64,000 bases of DNA from Burkholderiaceae bacterium (GTDB taxonomy: Bacteria > Pseudomonadota > Gammaproteobacteria > Burkholderiales > Burkholderiaceae), in contig JAJPEN010000051.1 in assembly GCA_021166835.1 (NCBI GenBank), forward strand, positions 24,558-88,557. The letters run 5' to 3'. Positions 27,443 through 36,086 of this stretch are shown here, piece after piece. Both the position numbers and the translations under genes were made by a program. The notes under the pieces are model-generated. The model saw nothing but the letters and a program-made list of their open reading frames with translations, searched no databases and was not told the origin of the DNA. Within the stretch, counting starts at the first letter, position 1. Every line of letters begins with the position of its first letter.

Positions 27443-29257
27443 TCAGTAGCGACCGCCGCCCGGCTGCTCGGCCGGCGACGGCGTCGGCATCGGCGTCGAC
27501 TCGGGGGTCGGAGCGGGCTCCGGCGCAGATGCGGATCCCGGCTCGGCCGCCGGCGATTGCGGCTCGTTCGAACCCCCTCCGTACCCGCTGTCCGAGCCGT
27601 ACCCGCCGTAGCCGCCGCCCGGCGCTTCGATGCGGATCGTGTTCAGGTCGATCTTCTTCGCGCGGTCCAGCCCGCCGGTGACCAGGCCGGGGAAGCCGAT
27701 GACCAGCGCGACCATGATCAACTGGATCACGACGAACGGAATCGCCCCGCGGTAGATGTCGCCGATCGTCACCGGCGCGATGCGCCGGCTGGTAATGCGG
27801 TCGGTGTATTCGACGGCCGGCGCGACGCTGCGCAGGTAGAACAGCGCGAAGCCGAACGGCGGGTGCATGAACGACGTCTGCATGTTCACCGCGAGCAGCA
27901 CGCCGAACCAGATCAGGTCGATGCCCAGCTTGTCGGCGACCGGCCCGAGCAGCGGGATCATGATGAACGCCAGCTCGAAGAAATCGAGGAAGAACGCCAG
28001 CACGAAGATCAGCAGGTTGACGACGATCAGGAAGCCCAGCTCGCCGCCGGGCAGGCTGGTGAGCAGGTGCTCGATCCAGCGTCCGCCGTCCAGCCCCTGG
28101 AACACGAGGTTGAAGGTCGTCGACCCGATCAGGATGAACATCACGAAGCTCGACAGCTTCGCCGTCGTGTTCAGCGCCTGCCGGGTGAGCGACCAGGACA
28201 GGCGCCTGCGCGAGATCGCCATCGCCAGCGCGCCCACCGCGCCCATCGCGCCGCCCTCGGTGGGCGTGGCCACGCCGAGGAAGATCGTGCCGAGCACGAG
28301 GAAGATCAGCGCGAGCGGCGGAATCAGCACGAAGGTGACGCGCTCGGCGATGCGCGACAGCAGCCGCAGGCCGAGCAGCCGTCCGAGCGCGGCGACGACG
28401 AACGCGAAGCCCACGCCGGCGAACAACGAGACGACGATCGTCTCGTCGGTGGGGGCGGGCTGCGACACATCGCCGCCGAAGAAGCCGCGGATCCCGTCGA
28501 ACCAGTGCGCGAAGGCGAGTCCGAGCGCGAGCGAGAGGATGAAGAGCACGCCGAGCGAGCGCATGCCGCTGCTGCCGTCGTCCTCGTGGATCGTGCGCGC
28601 GCTGGCGGGCAGCGCGGGCGCGGCCGCCGGCCTGAAGGTCGCGGTCAGCACGACGTAGCCGATGTACAGGCCGGTGAGCACGAAGCCGGGAATGAACGCG
28701 CCCTTGTACATGTCGCCGACGCTGCGTCCGAGCTGGTCGGCCATGACGATCAGCACCAGCGACGGCGGGATGATCTGCGCGAGCGTGCCCGATGCGGCGA
28801 TCACGCCGCTGGCCAGGCGCCGGTCGTAGCCGTAGCGCAGCATGATCGGCAGCGAGATCAGGCCCATCGAGATCACCGAGGCGGCGACCACGCCGGTGGT
28901 GGCGGCGAGCATCGCGCCGACCAGCACGACCGCGTAGGCGAGACCCCCGCGGATCGGACCGAAGAGCTGGCCGATCGTGTCGAGCAGGTCCTCGGCCATG
29001 CCGCTGCGCTCGAGGATCAGCCCCATGAACGTGAAGAACGGGACGGCGAGCAGCGTCTCGTTGGCCATGATGCCGAAGATGCGCAGCGGCAGCGCCTGGA
29101 ACAGCAGCGGCGGCAGCAGGCCCAGCTCGATGCCGACGACGCCGAAGGCCAGGCCGCAGGCGGCCAGCGAGAAGGCGACCGGGTAGCCGAACAGCAGGAA
29201 CACGACGAGCGCGCCGAACATGACCGGCGCGATGTTCGCGGACAGGAAGGCGCTCAC
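27443..29257 (-). CDS. dctM: TRAP transporter large permease, DctM family
   Basis: Large membrane subunit of a tripartite sodium-driven TRAP importer, 604 residues. The first 180 residues carry DctM hallmarks (FGYPVAFSLAACGLAFG, ETLLAVPFFTFMGLILERSG, LVGAMLAATTGVVAASVISM, GTLAQIIPPSLVLIVMADQL). A long polar insert after residue 210 and extra helices make it longer than the usual 430 residues, as in the large DctM subgroup. The last 60 residues are a low-complexity Gly/Tyr then Pro/Glu/Ser/Thr tail, unusual for this family. It lies 19 bases after dctQ. Confidence 0.9.
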   Translation of the reverse strand: MSAFLSANIAPVMFGALVVFLLFGYPVAFSLAACGLAFGVVGIELGLLPPLLFQALPLRIFGIMANETLLAVPFFTFMGLILERSGMAEDLLDTIGQLFGPIRGGLAYAVVLVGAMLAATTGVVAASVISMGLISLPIMLRYGYDRRLASGVIAASGTLAQIIPPSLVLIVMADQLGRSVGDMYKGAFIPGFVLTGLYIGYVVLTATFRPAAAPALPASARTIHEDDGSSGMRSLGVLFILSLALGLAFAHWFDGIRGFFGGDVSQPAPTDETIVVSLFAGVGFAFVVAALGRLLGLRLLSRIAERVTFVLIPPLALIFLVLGTIFLGVATPTEGGAMGAVGALAMAISRRRLSWSLTRQALNTTAKLSSFVMFILIGSTTFNLVFQGLDGGRWIEHLLTSLPGGELGFLIVVNLLIFVLAFFLDFFELAFIMIPLLGPVADKLGIDLIWFGVLLAVNMQTSFMHPPFGFALFYLRSVAPAVEYTDRITSRRIAPVTIGDIYRGAIPFVVIQLIMVALVIGFPGLVTGGLDRAKKIDLNTIRIEAPGGGYGGYGSDSGYGGGSNEPQSPAAEPGSASAPEPAPTPESTPMPTPSPAEQPGGGRY

Positions 29258-29276
29258 CGGTCGCTCATCGAGAGGA

Positions 29277-29894
29277 TCACCGCGTGACCTTCGACGGCGG
29301 CGGCGTGCCGTCGTCGGCCTGCTGGTCGCGAACGAAGGCGGCCAGCGCCTCCTCGGCGCTCGGTTCCGGCGCGCGCGCAGTGGGATCGGGGCCGCGCCCG
29401 GCGAGAAACGCGAGGCGCTTGATCGTTTCCGAGATGCCCTGCAGGCCGAGCAGCGTGAAGCCCACCGGCACGATCAGGTAGACGGGCCAGCGGATCAGCC
29501 CTCCCGCGTTCGACGACATCTCGCCCGAGACAAAGCCGTTCCAGAAGAAGCGCCAGCCGAGCACGACGACCAGCACGACGAAGGGCAGCAGGAAGAAGAT
29601 CGCGCCGAGGATGTCGATGACCGCGCGTCCGCGCGGGGAAAGCCGTCCGCTGAGTACGTCGATGCGCACGTGCTCGTTGTTCAGCAGCGTGTAGCCGGCG
29701 GCGAGGATGAACACCGCCGCGTACAGGTACCACTGGATTTCGAGCAGCGCATTCGAGCTCATGCTGAAGAGCTTGCGCACCGTGGCGTTGCCCGCGCTGA
29801 TCAGCGTCGAGGCGAGCACCAGCCACAGCACGGTGCGGCCGACGCGGTCGTTCAACGCGTCGATCGCGCGCGACAGCGCGAGCAGCGAATTCAA
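29277..29894 (-). CDS. dctQ: TRAP transporter small permease, DctQ family
   Basis: Small four-helix membrane subunit that partners DctM. The segment EIQWYLYAAVFILAAGYTLL is a DctQ hallmark, followed by HVRIDVLSGRLSPRGRAVID. I choose TTG 29894 because a strong GAGGTGATC ribosome binding site sits just upstream, giving 205 residues. An upstream ATG at 29945 would add 17 Pro/Gly-rich residues and has a poor site. No receptor gene is adjacent; the DctP-type receptor at 20.5 kb is the nearest candidate partner. Confidence 0.88.
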   Translation of the reverse strand: MNSLLALSRAIDALNDRVGRTVLWLVLASTLISAGNATVRKLFSMSSNALLEIQWYLYAAVFILAAGYTLLNNEHVRIDVLSGRLSPRGRAVIDILGAIFFLLPFVVLVVVLGWRFFWNGFVSGEMSSNAGGLIRWPVYLIVPVGFTLLGLQGISETIKRLAFLAGRGPDPTARAPEPSAEEALAAFVRDQQADDGTPPPSKVTR

Positions 29895-29982
29895 CGGATC
29901 ACCTCGGGGCGCTCCCTGCGGAGGGTCGTGCGGAAGGCGCGCCATTGTCCATCAGCGGGACCGCGGCGCGCAATCCGGCCAT

Positions 29983-31308
29983 TCACTCGCCCGATGCCGC
30001 AGCGCTGTCCTCGTCGGGCGCCGAGGCGAGCGGCACCTGCGAGGCGAGCACCTTGTCGACGCGCTTGCCGTCCATGTCGACGACCTCGAAGCGCCAGTTC
30101 TCCCAGACCACCGTGTCGCCGGTCTGCGGCATGCGCCCGAGCATCAGCATCAGCATTCCGCTCAGCGCCTGGTAACGCTCGCGCTCCTCCTCGGGCAGCG
30201 TGCGCAGGCCGAGCCGGTCCTTCAGCTCGGGCGTGGGGATCAGCCCGTCGAGCAGCCAGGAGCCGTCCTCGCGCTGGTAGGCCCAGCTGTCGTCGATGTC
30301 GCCGGTGGCGAACTCGCCGGTGATCGCCTCGAGCAGGTCGTGCAGCGTGATCAGTCCCTGCACCTCGCCGTACTCGTCGATGACGAGCGCGATCTGCGTG
30401 TTCGAGCTGCGGAAGTTCTCGAGCAGCTCCATGCCGGTGAGCGTCTCCGGCACGTAGAGCATCTCCTGCAGGTTGCGCGTGAGATCGATCCTGCCGTCGC
30501 GCAGCGACTGCGCGAGCAGCTGCTTGGCGTGCACGAAGCCGAGCACCTCGTCGACTCCGCCGCGGCATACCGGGAAGCGCGAATGCTCGGATTCGGCGAT
30601 CTTGCGCAGGTTCGCGTCGATGCCGTCGGACACGTCGAGCCAGACGATGTCGGGACGCGGCACCATCAGTGACGAGATCTGCCGGTCGTCCAGCCGGAAC
30701 ACGTTGCGCACCATCGCGTGCTCGCTGCGCTCGATGACGCCCGACTCCGACCCTTCGGCGAGCATCGCGTGGATCTCCTCCTCGGTGACCGAGGGCGCGG
30801 CGATGCGGTTCGCGCCGAAGGCGCGCAGCAGCACCTCGGTGGACCACGACAGCAGCCGCACGAAAGGCCGCGTGAGCTTGGCGAGGATCGTCATCGCGCG
30901 CGCGACATAGCGCGCGACGTTCTCCGGATTGATCTGGCCCAGCCGCTTCGGCACCAGCTCGCCGACGACGATCGACACGTAGGTGACGACGACGACGACG
31001 AGCGCGGTCGCCGCCCAGTTGGAATACGGCTGGCGCGCGCCGAGCGTCTCGAGCCAGTCGGCGAAGGGGTCGGCGAGCGCCGCCTGGCCGACGATCCCGT
31101 TCAGGATGCCGATCGACGTGATGCCGATCTGGATCGTCGACAGGAAGCGGTTCGGATCGGAGCCCAGCGCGAGGGCGACCGCCGCGCCGCGGTCGCCTTC
31201 CTCGGCGAGCTTCTGGAGCCGGGCCTTGCGCGCGGTGACCAGCGCGATCTCGGACATCGCGAACAGACCGTTCAGCACGATCAGTGCGAACAGGAGGGCG
31301 ATTTCCAT
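29983..31308 (-). CDS. Hemolysin-family / CNNM-CorC-like membrane protein with CBS pair
   Basis: A 441-residue inner-membrane protein. The N-terminal DUF21 (CNNM) domain has about four helices (ALIVLNGLFAMSEIALVTAR, IGILNGIVGQAALADPFADW). Two CBS domains (SSLMVPRPDIVWLDVSDGI, VIDEYGEVQGLITLHDLLEA) and a C-terminal CorC_HlyC domain (YQREDGSWLLDGLIP) follow. The family (YtfL, TlyC) is linked to magnesium/cobalt efflux; the hemolysin name is historical. It stands alone, with a TATAAT -10 about 140 bases upstream. Confidence 0.9.
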   Translation of the reverse strand: MEIALLFALIVLNGLFAMSEIALVTARKARLQKLAEEGDRGAAVALALGSDPNRFLSTIQIGITSIGILNGIVGQAALADPFADWLETLGARQPYSNWAATALVVVVVTYVSIVVGELVPKRLGQINPENVARYVARAMTILAKLTRPFVRLLSWSTEVLLRAFGANRIAAPSVTEEEIHAMLAEGSESGVIERSEHAMVRNVFRLDDRQISSLMVPRPDIVWLDVSDGIDANLRKIAESEHSRFPVCRGGVDEVLGFVHAKQLLAQSLRDGRIDLTRNLQEMLYVPETLTGMELLENFRSSNTQIALVIDEYGEVQGLITLHDLLEAITGEFATGDIDDSWAYQREDGSWLLDGLIPTPELKDRLGLRTLPEEERERYQALSGMLMLMLGRMPQTGDTVVWENWRFEVVDMDGKRVDKVLASQVPLASAPDEDSAAASGE

Positions 31309-31450
31309 CAGGTCTCGCGCACCGCTCGGTCAGGCTCGCGCAGCGGGGGACGGGTGCCGAAGCGGCGCCATCGAGGCTCGGATTCGCTCATTCAGTCAGG
31401 CGGGGCGGCCGAAGCGGGCACCCGTCCTGCCCAGGCTGGAAGACGGATCG

Positions 31451-31456
31451 ATTATA
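31451..31456 (-). promoter_or_regulatory. Consensus -10 (TATAAT) for the CBS-domain membrane protein gene
   Basis: A perfect TATAAT reads on the minus strand, which would give a leader of about 136 bases. The -35 region at 17 bases is poor (ATTCGT). It sits back to back with the promoter of the TAXI receptor gene. Confidence 0.45.
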
Positions 31457-31470
31457 GCTGCGGCCCCGTG

Positions 31471-31500
31471 GTGACGAATACGGAGGTCGACGGTTATGAT
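31471..31500 (+). promoter_or_regulatory. Probable promoter of the TAXI-type TRAP receptor gene
   Basis: GTGACG (31471-31476), an 18-base spacer and TATGAT (31495-31500) form a fair sigma70 promoter. Transcription would begin near 31507, leaving an 83-base leader in which no clear regulatory fold was seen. The rest of the 281-base gap back to the CBS-domain gene shows no ORF of note. Confidence 0.45.
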
Positions 31501-31589
31501 CACGGCGCATCGACCGTCGCGCCCAGCCGCGACGCCGCGCGCCTCGTTCGCGCGCGATCGAACGACATCGAACATCGGAGACCGGACTC

Positions 31590-32546
31590 GTGAAACGCAT
31601 TCTGCTCGCTTTCCTCGCCATCGTGGCGTTCGGCGTGGGGTCCTTCGCCGCCGCGCAGACCACCCGGCTGTCCATCGGCACCGGCGGCACCGGGGGCGTC
31701 TACTACCCGCTCGGCGGCGGCATGGCGGCCGTCCTCTCGAAATACGTGCCCGGCTGGGAAGCCACCGCCGAAGTCACCGGCGCGTCGGTGGCAAACCTGC
31801 AGCTGATCGGCCAGGGCAAGCAGGACATCGGCTTCACGATGGCCGATGCGGCGTGGGACGCCGTGTCGGGCAACGCGAAGTTCAAGGACCGCAAGGTCGA
31901 GGCGCGCACGCTGATGGTGCTCTATCCGAACAAGATGCACGTCGTGACGACCGCCGACAGCGGCATCGCGTCGATCGCCGACCTGAAAGGCAAGCGCGTG
32001 TCCACCGGCGAGCCGAACAGCGGCACCGAGGTGATGGCGATGCGCCTGCTCGAGGCCGCGGGCGTGGGCACCGATTTCCAGCGTGAGCGGCTCTCGGTGG
32101 CCGAGGGCGTGAACGCGATGAAGGACCGCAAGATCGATGCGCTGATCTGGGTCGGCGGCCTGCCGACGGCGGCGATCACCGATCTCGCCACGACGCCGGG
32201 CATCCAGATCCGGCTGCTCGATCATGCGCAGTACGCCGACGCGATGAACAAAAAGTGGGGGCCGCTGTACGTGAAGGGAACGATTCCGGCGAACACCTAC
32301 AAGGGCCAGGACCGCGAAGTCGCCAACCTCGACGTCTGGAACCTGCTGGTGGCCGACCAGAAGATGAGCAACGACATGGCCTACACGATCGTCAAGACGC
32401 TGTTCGAGAAGAAGGACGAGCTGGTGGCCGTGCATCGCGAGGCGAAGAACATCTCGCTCGAGGCGCAGGGCTCCGGCTCGCCGATTCCGCTCCATCCGGG
32501 CGCGCGCAAGTACTACGAAGAGCGCGGCGTGAAGTTTTCCAACTGA
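31590..32546 (+). CDS. TAXI-family TRAP transporter solute-binding subunit
   Basis: Periplasmic receptor, 318 residues. The signal peptide (KRILLAFLAIVAFGVGSFAA) is followed at once by the TAXI hallmark RLSIGTGGTGGVYYPLGGGM. Later segments ASVANLQLIGQGKQDIGFTM and KGKRVSTGEPNSGTEVMAMR match the family. TAXI receptors work with a single fused permease, which is the next gene. Ligands known for a few members include glutamate/glutamine-like compounds and dicarboxylates; none can be assigned here. The stop lies in a 14-base tandem duplication. Confidence 0.92.
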   Translation: MKRILLAFLAIVAFGVGSFAAAQTTRLSIGTGGTGGVYYPLGGGMAAVLSKYVPGWEATAEVTGASVANLQLIGQGKQDIGFTMADAAWDAVSGNAKFKDRKVEARTLMVLYPNKMHVVTTADSGIASIADLKGKRVSTGEPNSGTEVMAMRLLEAAGVGTDFQRERLSVAEGVNAMKDRKIDALIWVGGLPTAAITDLATTPGIQIRLLDHAQYADAMNKKWGPLYVKGTIPANTYKGQDREVANLDVWNLLVADQKMSNDMAYTIVKTLFEKKDELVAVHREAKNISLEAQGSGSPIPLHPGARKYYEERGVKFSN

Positions 32547-32563
32547 GGTTTTCAAACTGAGGT
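32535..32563 (+). repeat. 14-base tandem duplication spanning the TAXI receptor stop codon
   Basis: TTTTCCAACTGAGGT (32535-32549) is repeated as TTTTCAAACTGAGGT (32549-32563) with one change. The TGA stop is inside the first copy; the second TGA is in another frame. Confidence 0.75.
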
Positions 32564-32575
32564 CCCCCGCCAACC

Positions 32576-32604
32576 GAGTCCGAATCTGAGTCCGAATCTG
32601 AGTC
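32576..32604 (+). repeat. 12-base tandem repeat before the fused TRAP permease gene
   Basis: GAGTCCGAATCT occurs twice in direct succession (32576-32587, 32588-32599) and a third, partial copy (GAGTC) follows. It lies 30-60 bases before the TTG start of the permease gene. Confidence 0.8.
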
Positions 32605-32635
32605 TTAATCGCCGACCGGGATCGGGACGCTGAAA

Positions 32636-34585
32636 TTGGAAGCCTCGAGCGAAGAGCGACTGCACGCCGCCGAACGCTTCGTCGAAGAGGAGGAAGGCGC
32701 GGTCAGCCGCTTCCGGGGGCCGCTGCAGGTGCTCGTCACCGTGCTGCTGGTGACGATGTCGCTGTTCCACCTGTACGCGGCCGCGTGGATCGTGCCGACG
32801 CTGACGCTGCGTCCGGTCCACGTCGGCTTCATGCTGCTGCTGGTCTTCCTCATCTATCCGGCGACGCCGCGGCTGCGCAACCGGCTGATGTGGTACGACG
32901 TCGTGCTCGCGCTGCTCGGCGTCGCGACGATCGCGCACATCCTCGTCGGCGGCTACGACTTCTGGGACCGCAGCACTTTCCCCGATCGCGCCGATCTCGT
33001 CTACGGCGTGCTCTTCGTCGTGCTCGTGCTCGAGGCGGCGCGCCGCTCCTCCGGCTGGATCATGCCGGCGGTCGTGCTCGTCTTCGTTGCCTACGCTTTC
33101 CTCGGACCGTGGCTGCCCGGCCACTGGGCGCATCGCGGCTACGACATCGAAAGCCTGGTCGGCGTGATGTACATGTCGCTCGAAGGCATCTTCGGCACGG
33201 CGATCGACGTGTCGGCCACGCTGATCATCCTGTTCACGATCTTCGGCGCGTTCCTGCAGCACTCGGGCGCGGGCAAGTTCTTCCTCGACTTCAGCTTCGC
33301 GCTGCTCGGCGGGCGTCGCTCGGGCGCCGGCCGCACCGTCGTGCTGTCGTCGTTCCTGCTCGGCGGGCCTTCCGGCTCGGGGGTGGCCACGACGGTGACG
33401 ATCGGCACCGTCGCCTGGCCGATGCTGGAGAAGGCCGGCTACGAGCGCAACGCCGCCGGCGGGTTGCTGGCCGCCGGCGGGCTGGGCGCGATCATCTCGC
33501 CGCCGGTGCTCGGCGCCGCTGCCTTCCTGATCGCCGAGTTCCTGAAGATCTCGTATCTCGACGTGCTGAAGATGGCGGTCATTCCGACCTGCCTGTACTA
33601 CCTGTCGCTGTTCCTGATGGTCGAGATCGACGCGCGCAAGTACGGATCGCGCGCGACGCTGGCCCCGCCCGCGATGAGCGCGTCGCGGCTGGCCCGGCGC
33701 TACTGGTTCCACTTCCTGTCGCTGGTCGCGATCATCGGCTTCATGGTCTACGGCTTCTCGCCGTTGATGTCGGTGTTCTGGGCCACCGTCACCGCCTTCG
33801 TCGTGAGCTTCTTCACGCGCGAGACGGCGATGTGGCCGCGCAAGCTCATCGCGGCGCTGGCCGACGGCTCGCGCCAGGCGCTGAACGTCGCCGCCATCTG
33901 CGCGGCGGCCGGCGTCATCGTCGGCGTCGTCGGCAAGACCGGACTGGGGCTGAAGTTCAGCTCGATCGTGATCGCCTACGCTGGCGGCAATCTGCTGCTC
34001 ACGGCGATCTACACGTCGCTGATCGTCTGGATCATCGGCCTGGCCGTGCCGGTTACCGCGAGCTACATCATCTGCGCGGTGATCGCCGCGCCGGCGCTCA
34101 CCAAGCTCGGCGTGCCCGACTTCGCCGCGCACATGTTCATCTTCTATTACGCGGTGCTCTCCGAGGTTTCGCCGCCCACCGCGCTGTCGCCTTTCGCCGC
34201 GGCGGCGATCACCGACGGCGATCCGTATCGCACGACGCTGCAGGCGTGGAAATACACGTTGCCGGCGTTCCTGCTGCCCTTCGTGTTCGTGCTCGAGCCG
34301 GCCGGTGCCGGCCTGCTGCTGACGCCGCCGCCCGGCGTCGAATGGACGCGCGTGGTCTGGATCGTGTTCACCGCCACCGCGGGCATCGCATCGCTGGCCG
34401 GCGGCGCGCAGAACTGGGTATGGGTGCGCTGCCGGGCGTGGGAGCGCATCGCTCTGGTGGTGGCCGGCGTGCTGCTCGTCTATCCGCACGCCGGCGCCGA
34501 TGCGGTGGGGCTCGTGCTGCTGGCGGCGGCGCTCGCCTCGCAGCGGCTGCGGATGCGGCGCGAGCGGGTGGTGGCGGCCGCTTGA
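32636..34585 (+). CDS. TRAP transporter fused permease subunit (TAXI type)
   Basis: A 649-residue membrane protein that combines the DctQ-like and DctM-like parts, as is usual for TAXI systems. Family segments include SLEGIFGTAIDVSATLIILF, LSSFLLGGPSGSGVATTVTI, AAGGLGAIISPPVLGAAAFL and YYAVLSEVSPPTALSPFAAA. The start is TTG 32636; no better-placed ATG exists before the first helix at about residue 30. It follows the receptor gene by 89 bases that hold two small tandem repeats. The C-terminal helices beyond residue 555 (VVWIVFTATAGIASLAGGAQ) are an extension seen in many members. Confidence 0.9.
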   Translation: MEASSEERLHAAERFVEEEEGAVSRFRGPLQVLVTVLLVTMSLFHLYAAAWIVPTLTLRPVHVGFMLLLVFLIYPATPRLRNRLMWYDVVLALLGVATIAHILVGGYDFWDRSTFPDRADLVYGVLFVVLVLEAARRSSGWIMPAVVLVFVAYAFLGPWLPGHWAHRGYDIESLVGVMYMSLEGIFGTAIDVSATLIILFTIFGAFLQHSGAGKFFLDFSFALLGGRRSGAGRTVVLSSFLLGGPSGSGVATTVTIGTVAWPMLEKAGYERNAAGGLLAAGGLGAIISPPVLGAAAFLIAEFLKISYLDVLKMAVIPTCLYYLSLFLMVEIDARKYGSRATLAPPAMSASRLARRYWFHFLSLVAIIGFMVYGFSPLMSVFWATVTAFVVSFFTRETAMWPRKLIAALADGSRQALNVAAICAAAGVIVGVVGKTGLGLKFSSIVIAYAGGNLLLTAIYTSLIVWIIGLAVPVTASYIICAVIAAPALTKLGVPDFAAHMFIFYYAVLSEVSPPTALSPFAAAAITDGDPYRTTLQAWKYTLPAFLLPFVFVLEPAGAGLLLTPPPGVEWTRVVWIVFTATAGIASLAGGAQNWVWVRCRAWERIALVVAGVLLVYPHAGADAVGLVLLAAALASQRLRMRRERVVAAA

Positions 34586-34599
34586 GGGTTACCGAGGGC

Positions 34600-34623
34600 G
34601 GCCCTAAGAGGCCGGCCCTAAGA
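34600..34623 (-). repeat. 14-base tandem duplication at the argH stop codon
   Basis: GGCCCTAAGA on the plus strand occurs at 34600-34609 and 34614-34623. The argH TAG stop (34618-34620, read on the minus strand) lies in one copy and its duplicate lies 14 bases downstream of it in the argH direction. Confidence 0.65.
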
Positions 34624-36012
34624 CAGACGCGCGCGGTGCGCGGCGATCGCCGCACAAACCTGCGCCGGTGCGGTGCCGCCCGGGTGGTTGCGCGACGCGA
34701 CCGAGCCGTCGAGCGCGAGCACGCCGTGCACGTCGTCGTCGATCAGCGGACTGAACGCGCGCAGTTCGCTCACGCTCAAGTCGGAGAGATCCACGCCGCG
34801 CTCGGCCGCCGCACGCACCGCGCGCGCGACCGCCTCGTGCGCGTCACGGAAGGCCAGCCCCTTGCGCACGAGATAGTCGGCGAGGTCGGTGGCGGTGGAG
34901 AAGCCCTCGGCGGCCGCTGCCCGCATGCGATCGGCGCGCACGCGTATGCCGCCGACCAGGTCGACGAAGATGCGCAGCGTGTCGCCGAGCGTGTCGGCGG
35001 TGTCGAACAGCGGTTCCTTGTCTTCCTGGTTGTCCTTGTTGTAGGCGAGCGGCTGGCCCTTCATCAGCGTGAGCAGCGCAACCAGGTGTCCGTAGACGCG
35101 GCCCGTCTTGCCGCGCGCCAGCTCGGGCACGTCGGGGTTCTTCTTCTGCGGCATGATCGACGAGCCGGTGCAGAAGCGGTCGGCGAGGTCGATGAAGCCC
35201 ACGCGCGGCGACATCCACAGCACCAGCTCTTCCGACAGACGCGAGACGTGCATCATCGCCAGGCTCGCCGCCGCGCAGTACTCGATGGCGAAGTCGCGAT
35301 CCGAGACCGCGTCGAGCGAATTGCTGCACAGCGCCTCGAAGCCGAGGGCGCGCGCGACCTGTGCGCGGTCGATCGGGTACGAGGTGCCGGCCAGCGCCGC
35401 GGCGCCCAGCGGCAGACGGTTCGTTCTACGGCGCGCATCGCCGAAACGCTCGGCGTCGCGCGCGAACATCTCGACGTAGGCGAGCAGGTGATGGCCGAAG
35501 GTGATCGGCTGCGCGACCTGCAGATGCGTGAAACCGGGCAGGATCGTCTCCGCGTTCGCTTCGGCCAGGTCGAGCAGCGCGCGCTGCAGCGAGGCGAGCA
35601 GCTGCAGCGTGTCGTCGATGCTCGCGCGCAGCCACAGGCGAAGGTCGGTGGCGACCTGGTCGTTGCGCGAACGGGCGGTGTGCAGCCGCTTGCCCGGCTC
35701 GCCCACCAGCTCGGTGAGGCGCTTCTCGATGTTCAGGTGCACGTCTTCGAGGTCGACCGACCAGTCGAAGGCGCCGCGCTCGATCTCGTCGCGGATCTGC
35801 GCCATGCCGCGCCGGATGGCGTCCAGGTCGTCGGCGCCGATCAGGCCGGCCGATTCGAGCATCGCCGCGTGCGCGAGCGAGGCCTCGATGTCGAAGGGCG
35901 CCAGCCGCCGGTCGAAGCCGACCGACGCGGTGTAGCGTTTGACCAACTCGTCGACCGGCTCGGAGAAGCGTGCCGACCACGCTTGTGATTTTTTCGAAAG
36001 TTGATCTGTCAT
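34618..36012 (-). CDS. argH: Argininosuccinate lyase
   Basis: Last step of arginine synthesis: cleavage of argininosuccinate to arginine and fumarate. The 464-residue protein has the fumarase/aspartase-superfamily signature [12 protein letters not shown] with the catalytic Ser loop. [19 protein letters not shown] and [20 protein letters not shown] carry further active-site residues. It diverges from an AlgZ-like kinase gene, an arrangement also found in Pseudomonas (argH / algZ-algR-hemC). TATAAT lies 33 bases upstream. Confidence 0.97.
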   Translation of the reverse strand: MTDQLSKKSQAWSARFSEPVDELVKRYTASVGFDRRLAPFDIEASLAHAAMLESAGLIGADDLDAIRRGMAQIRDEIERGAFDWSVDLEDVHLNIEKRLTELVGEPGKRLHTARSRNDQVATDLRLWLRASIDDTLQLLASLQRALLDLAEANAETILPGFTHLQVAQPITFGHHLLAYVEMFARDAERFGDARRRTNRLPLGAAALAGTSYPIDRAQVARALGFEALCSNSLDAVSDRDFAIEYCAAASLAMMHVSRLSEELVLWMSPRVGFIDLADRFCTGSSIMPQKKNPDVPELARGKTGRVYGHLVALLTLMKGQPLAYNKDNQEDKEPLFDTADTLGDTLRIFVDLVGGIRVRADRMRAAAAEGFSTATDLADYLVRKGLAFRDAHEAVARAVRAAAERGVDLSDLSVSELRAFSPLIDDDVHGVLALDGSVASRNHPGGTAPAQVCAAIAAHRARLS

Positions 36013-36044
36013 AATCAGCCGGCACGTAGCGATCGAGCCGCGGA

Positions 36045-36050
36045 ATTATA
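36045..36050 (-). promoter_or_regulatory. -10 element (TATAAT) for argH
   Basis: A perfect TATAAT on the minus strand, with transcription starting about 26 bases before the argH ATG. A partial -35 (ACGACA) sits 19 bases upstream. Confidence 0.5.
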
Positions 36051-36086
36051 CGAGCCGCGACGTGCGTGCTGTCGTTGGGGAGGTCG

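Noticed and set aside
30000..31308. Hemolysin (toxin) function for the CBS-domain membrane protein
   Set aside because: The domain order DUF21-CBS-CBS-CorC is that of CNNM/CorC ion-transport-related proteins; the hemolysin label is historical.
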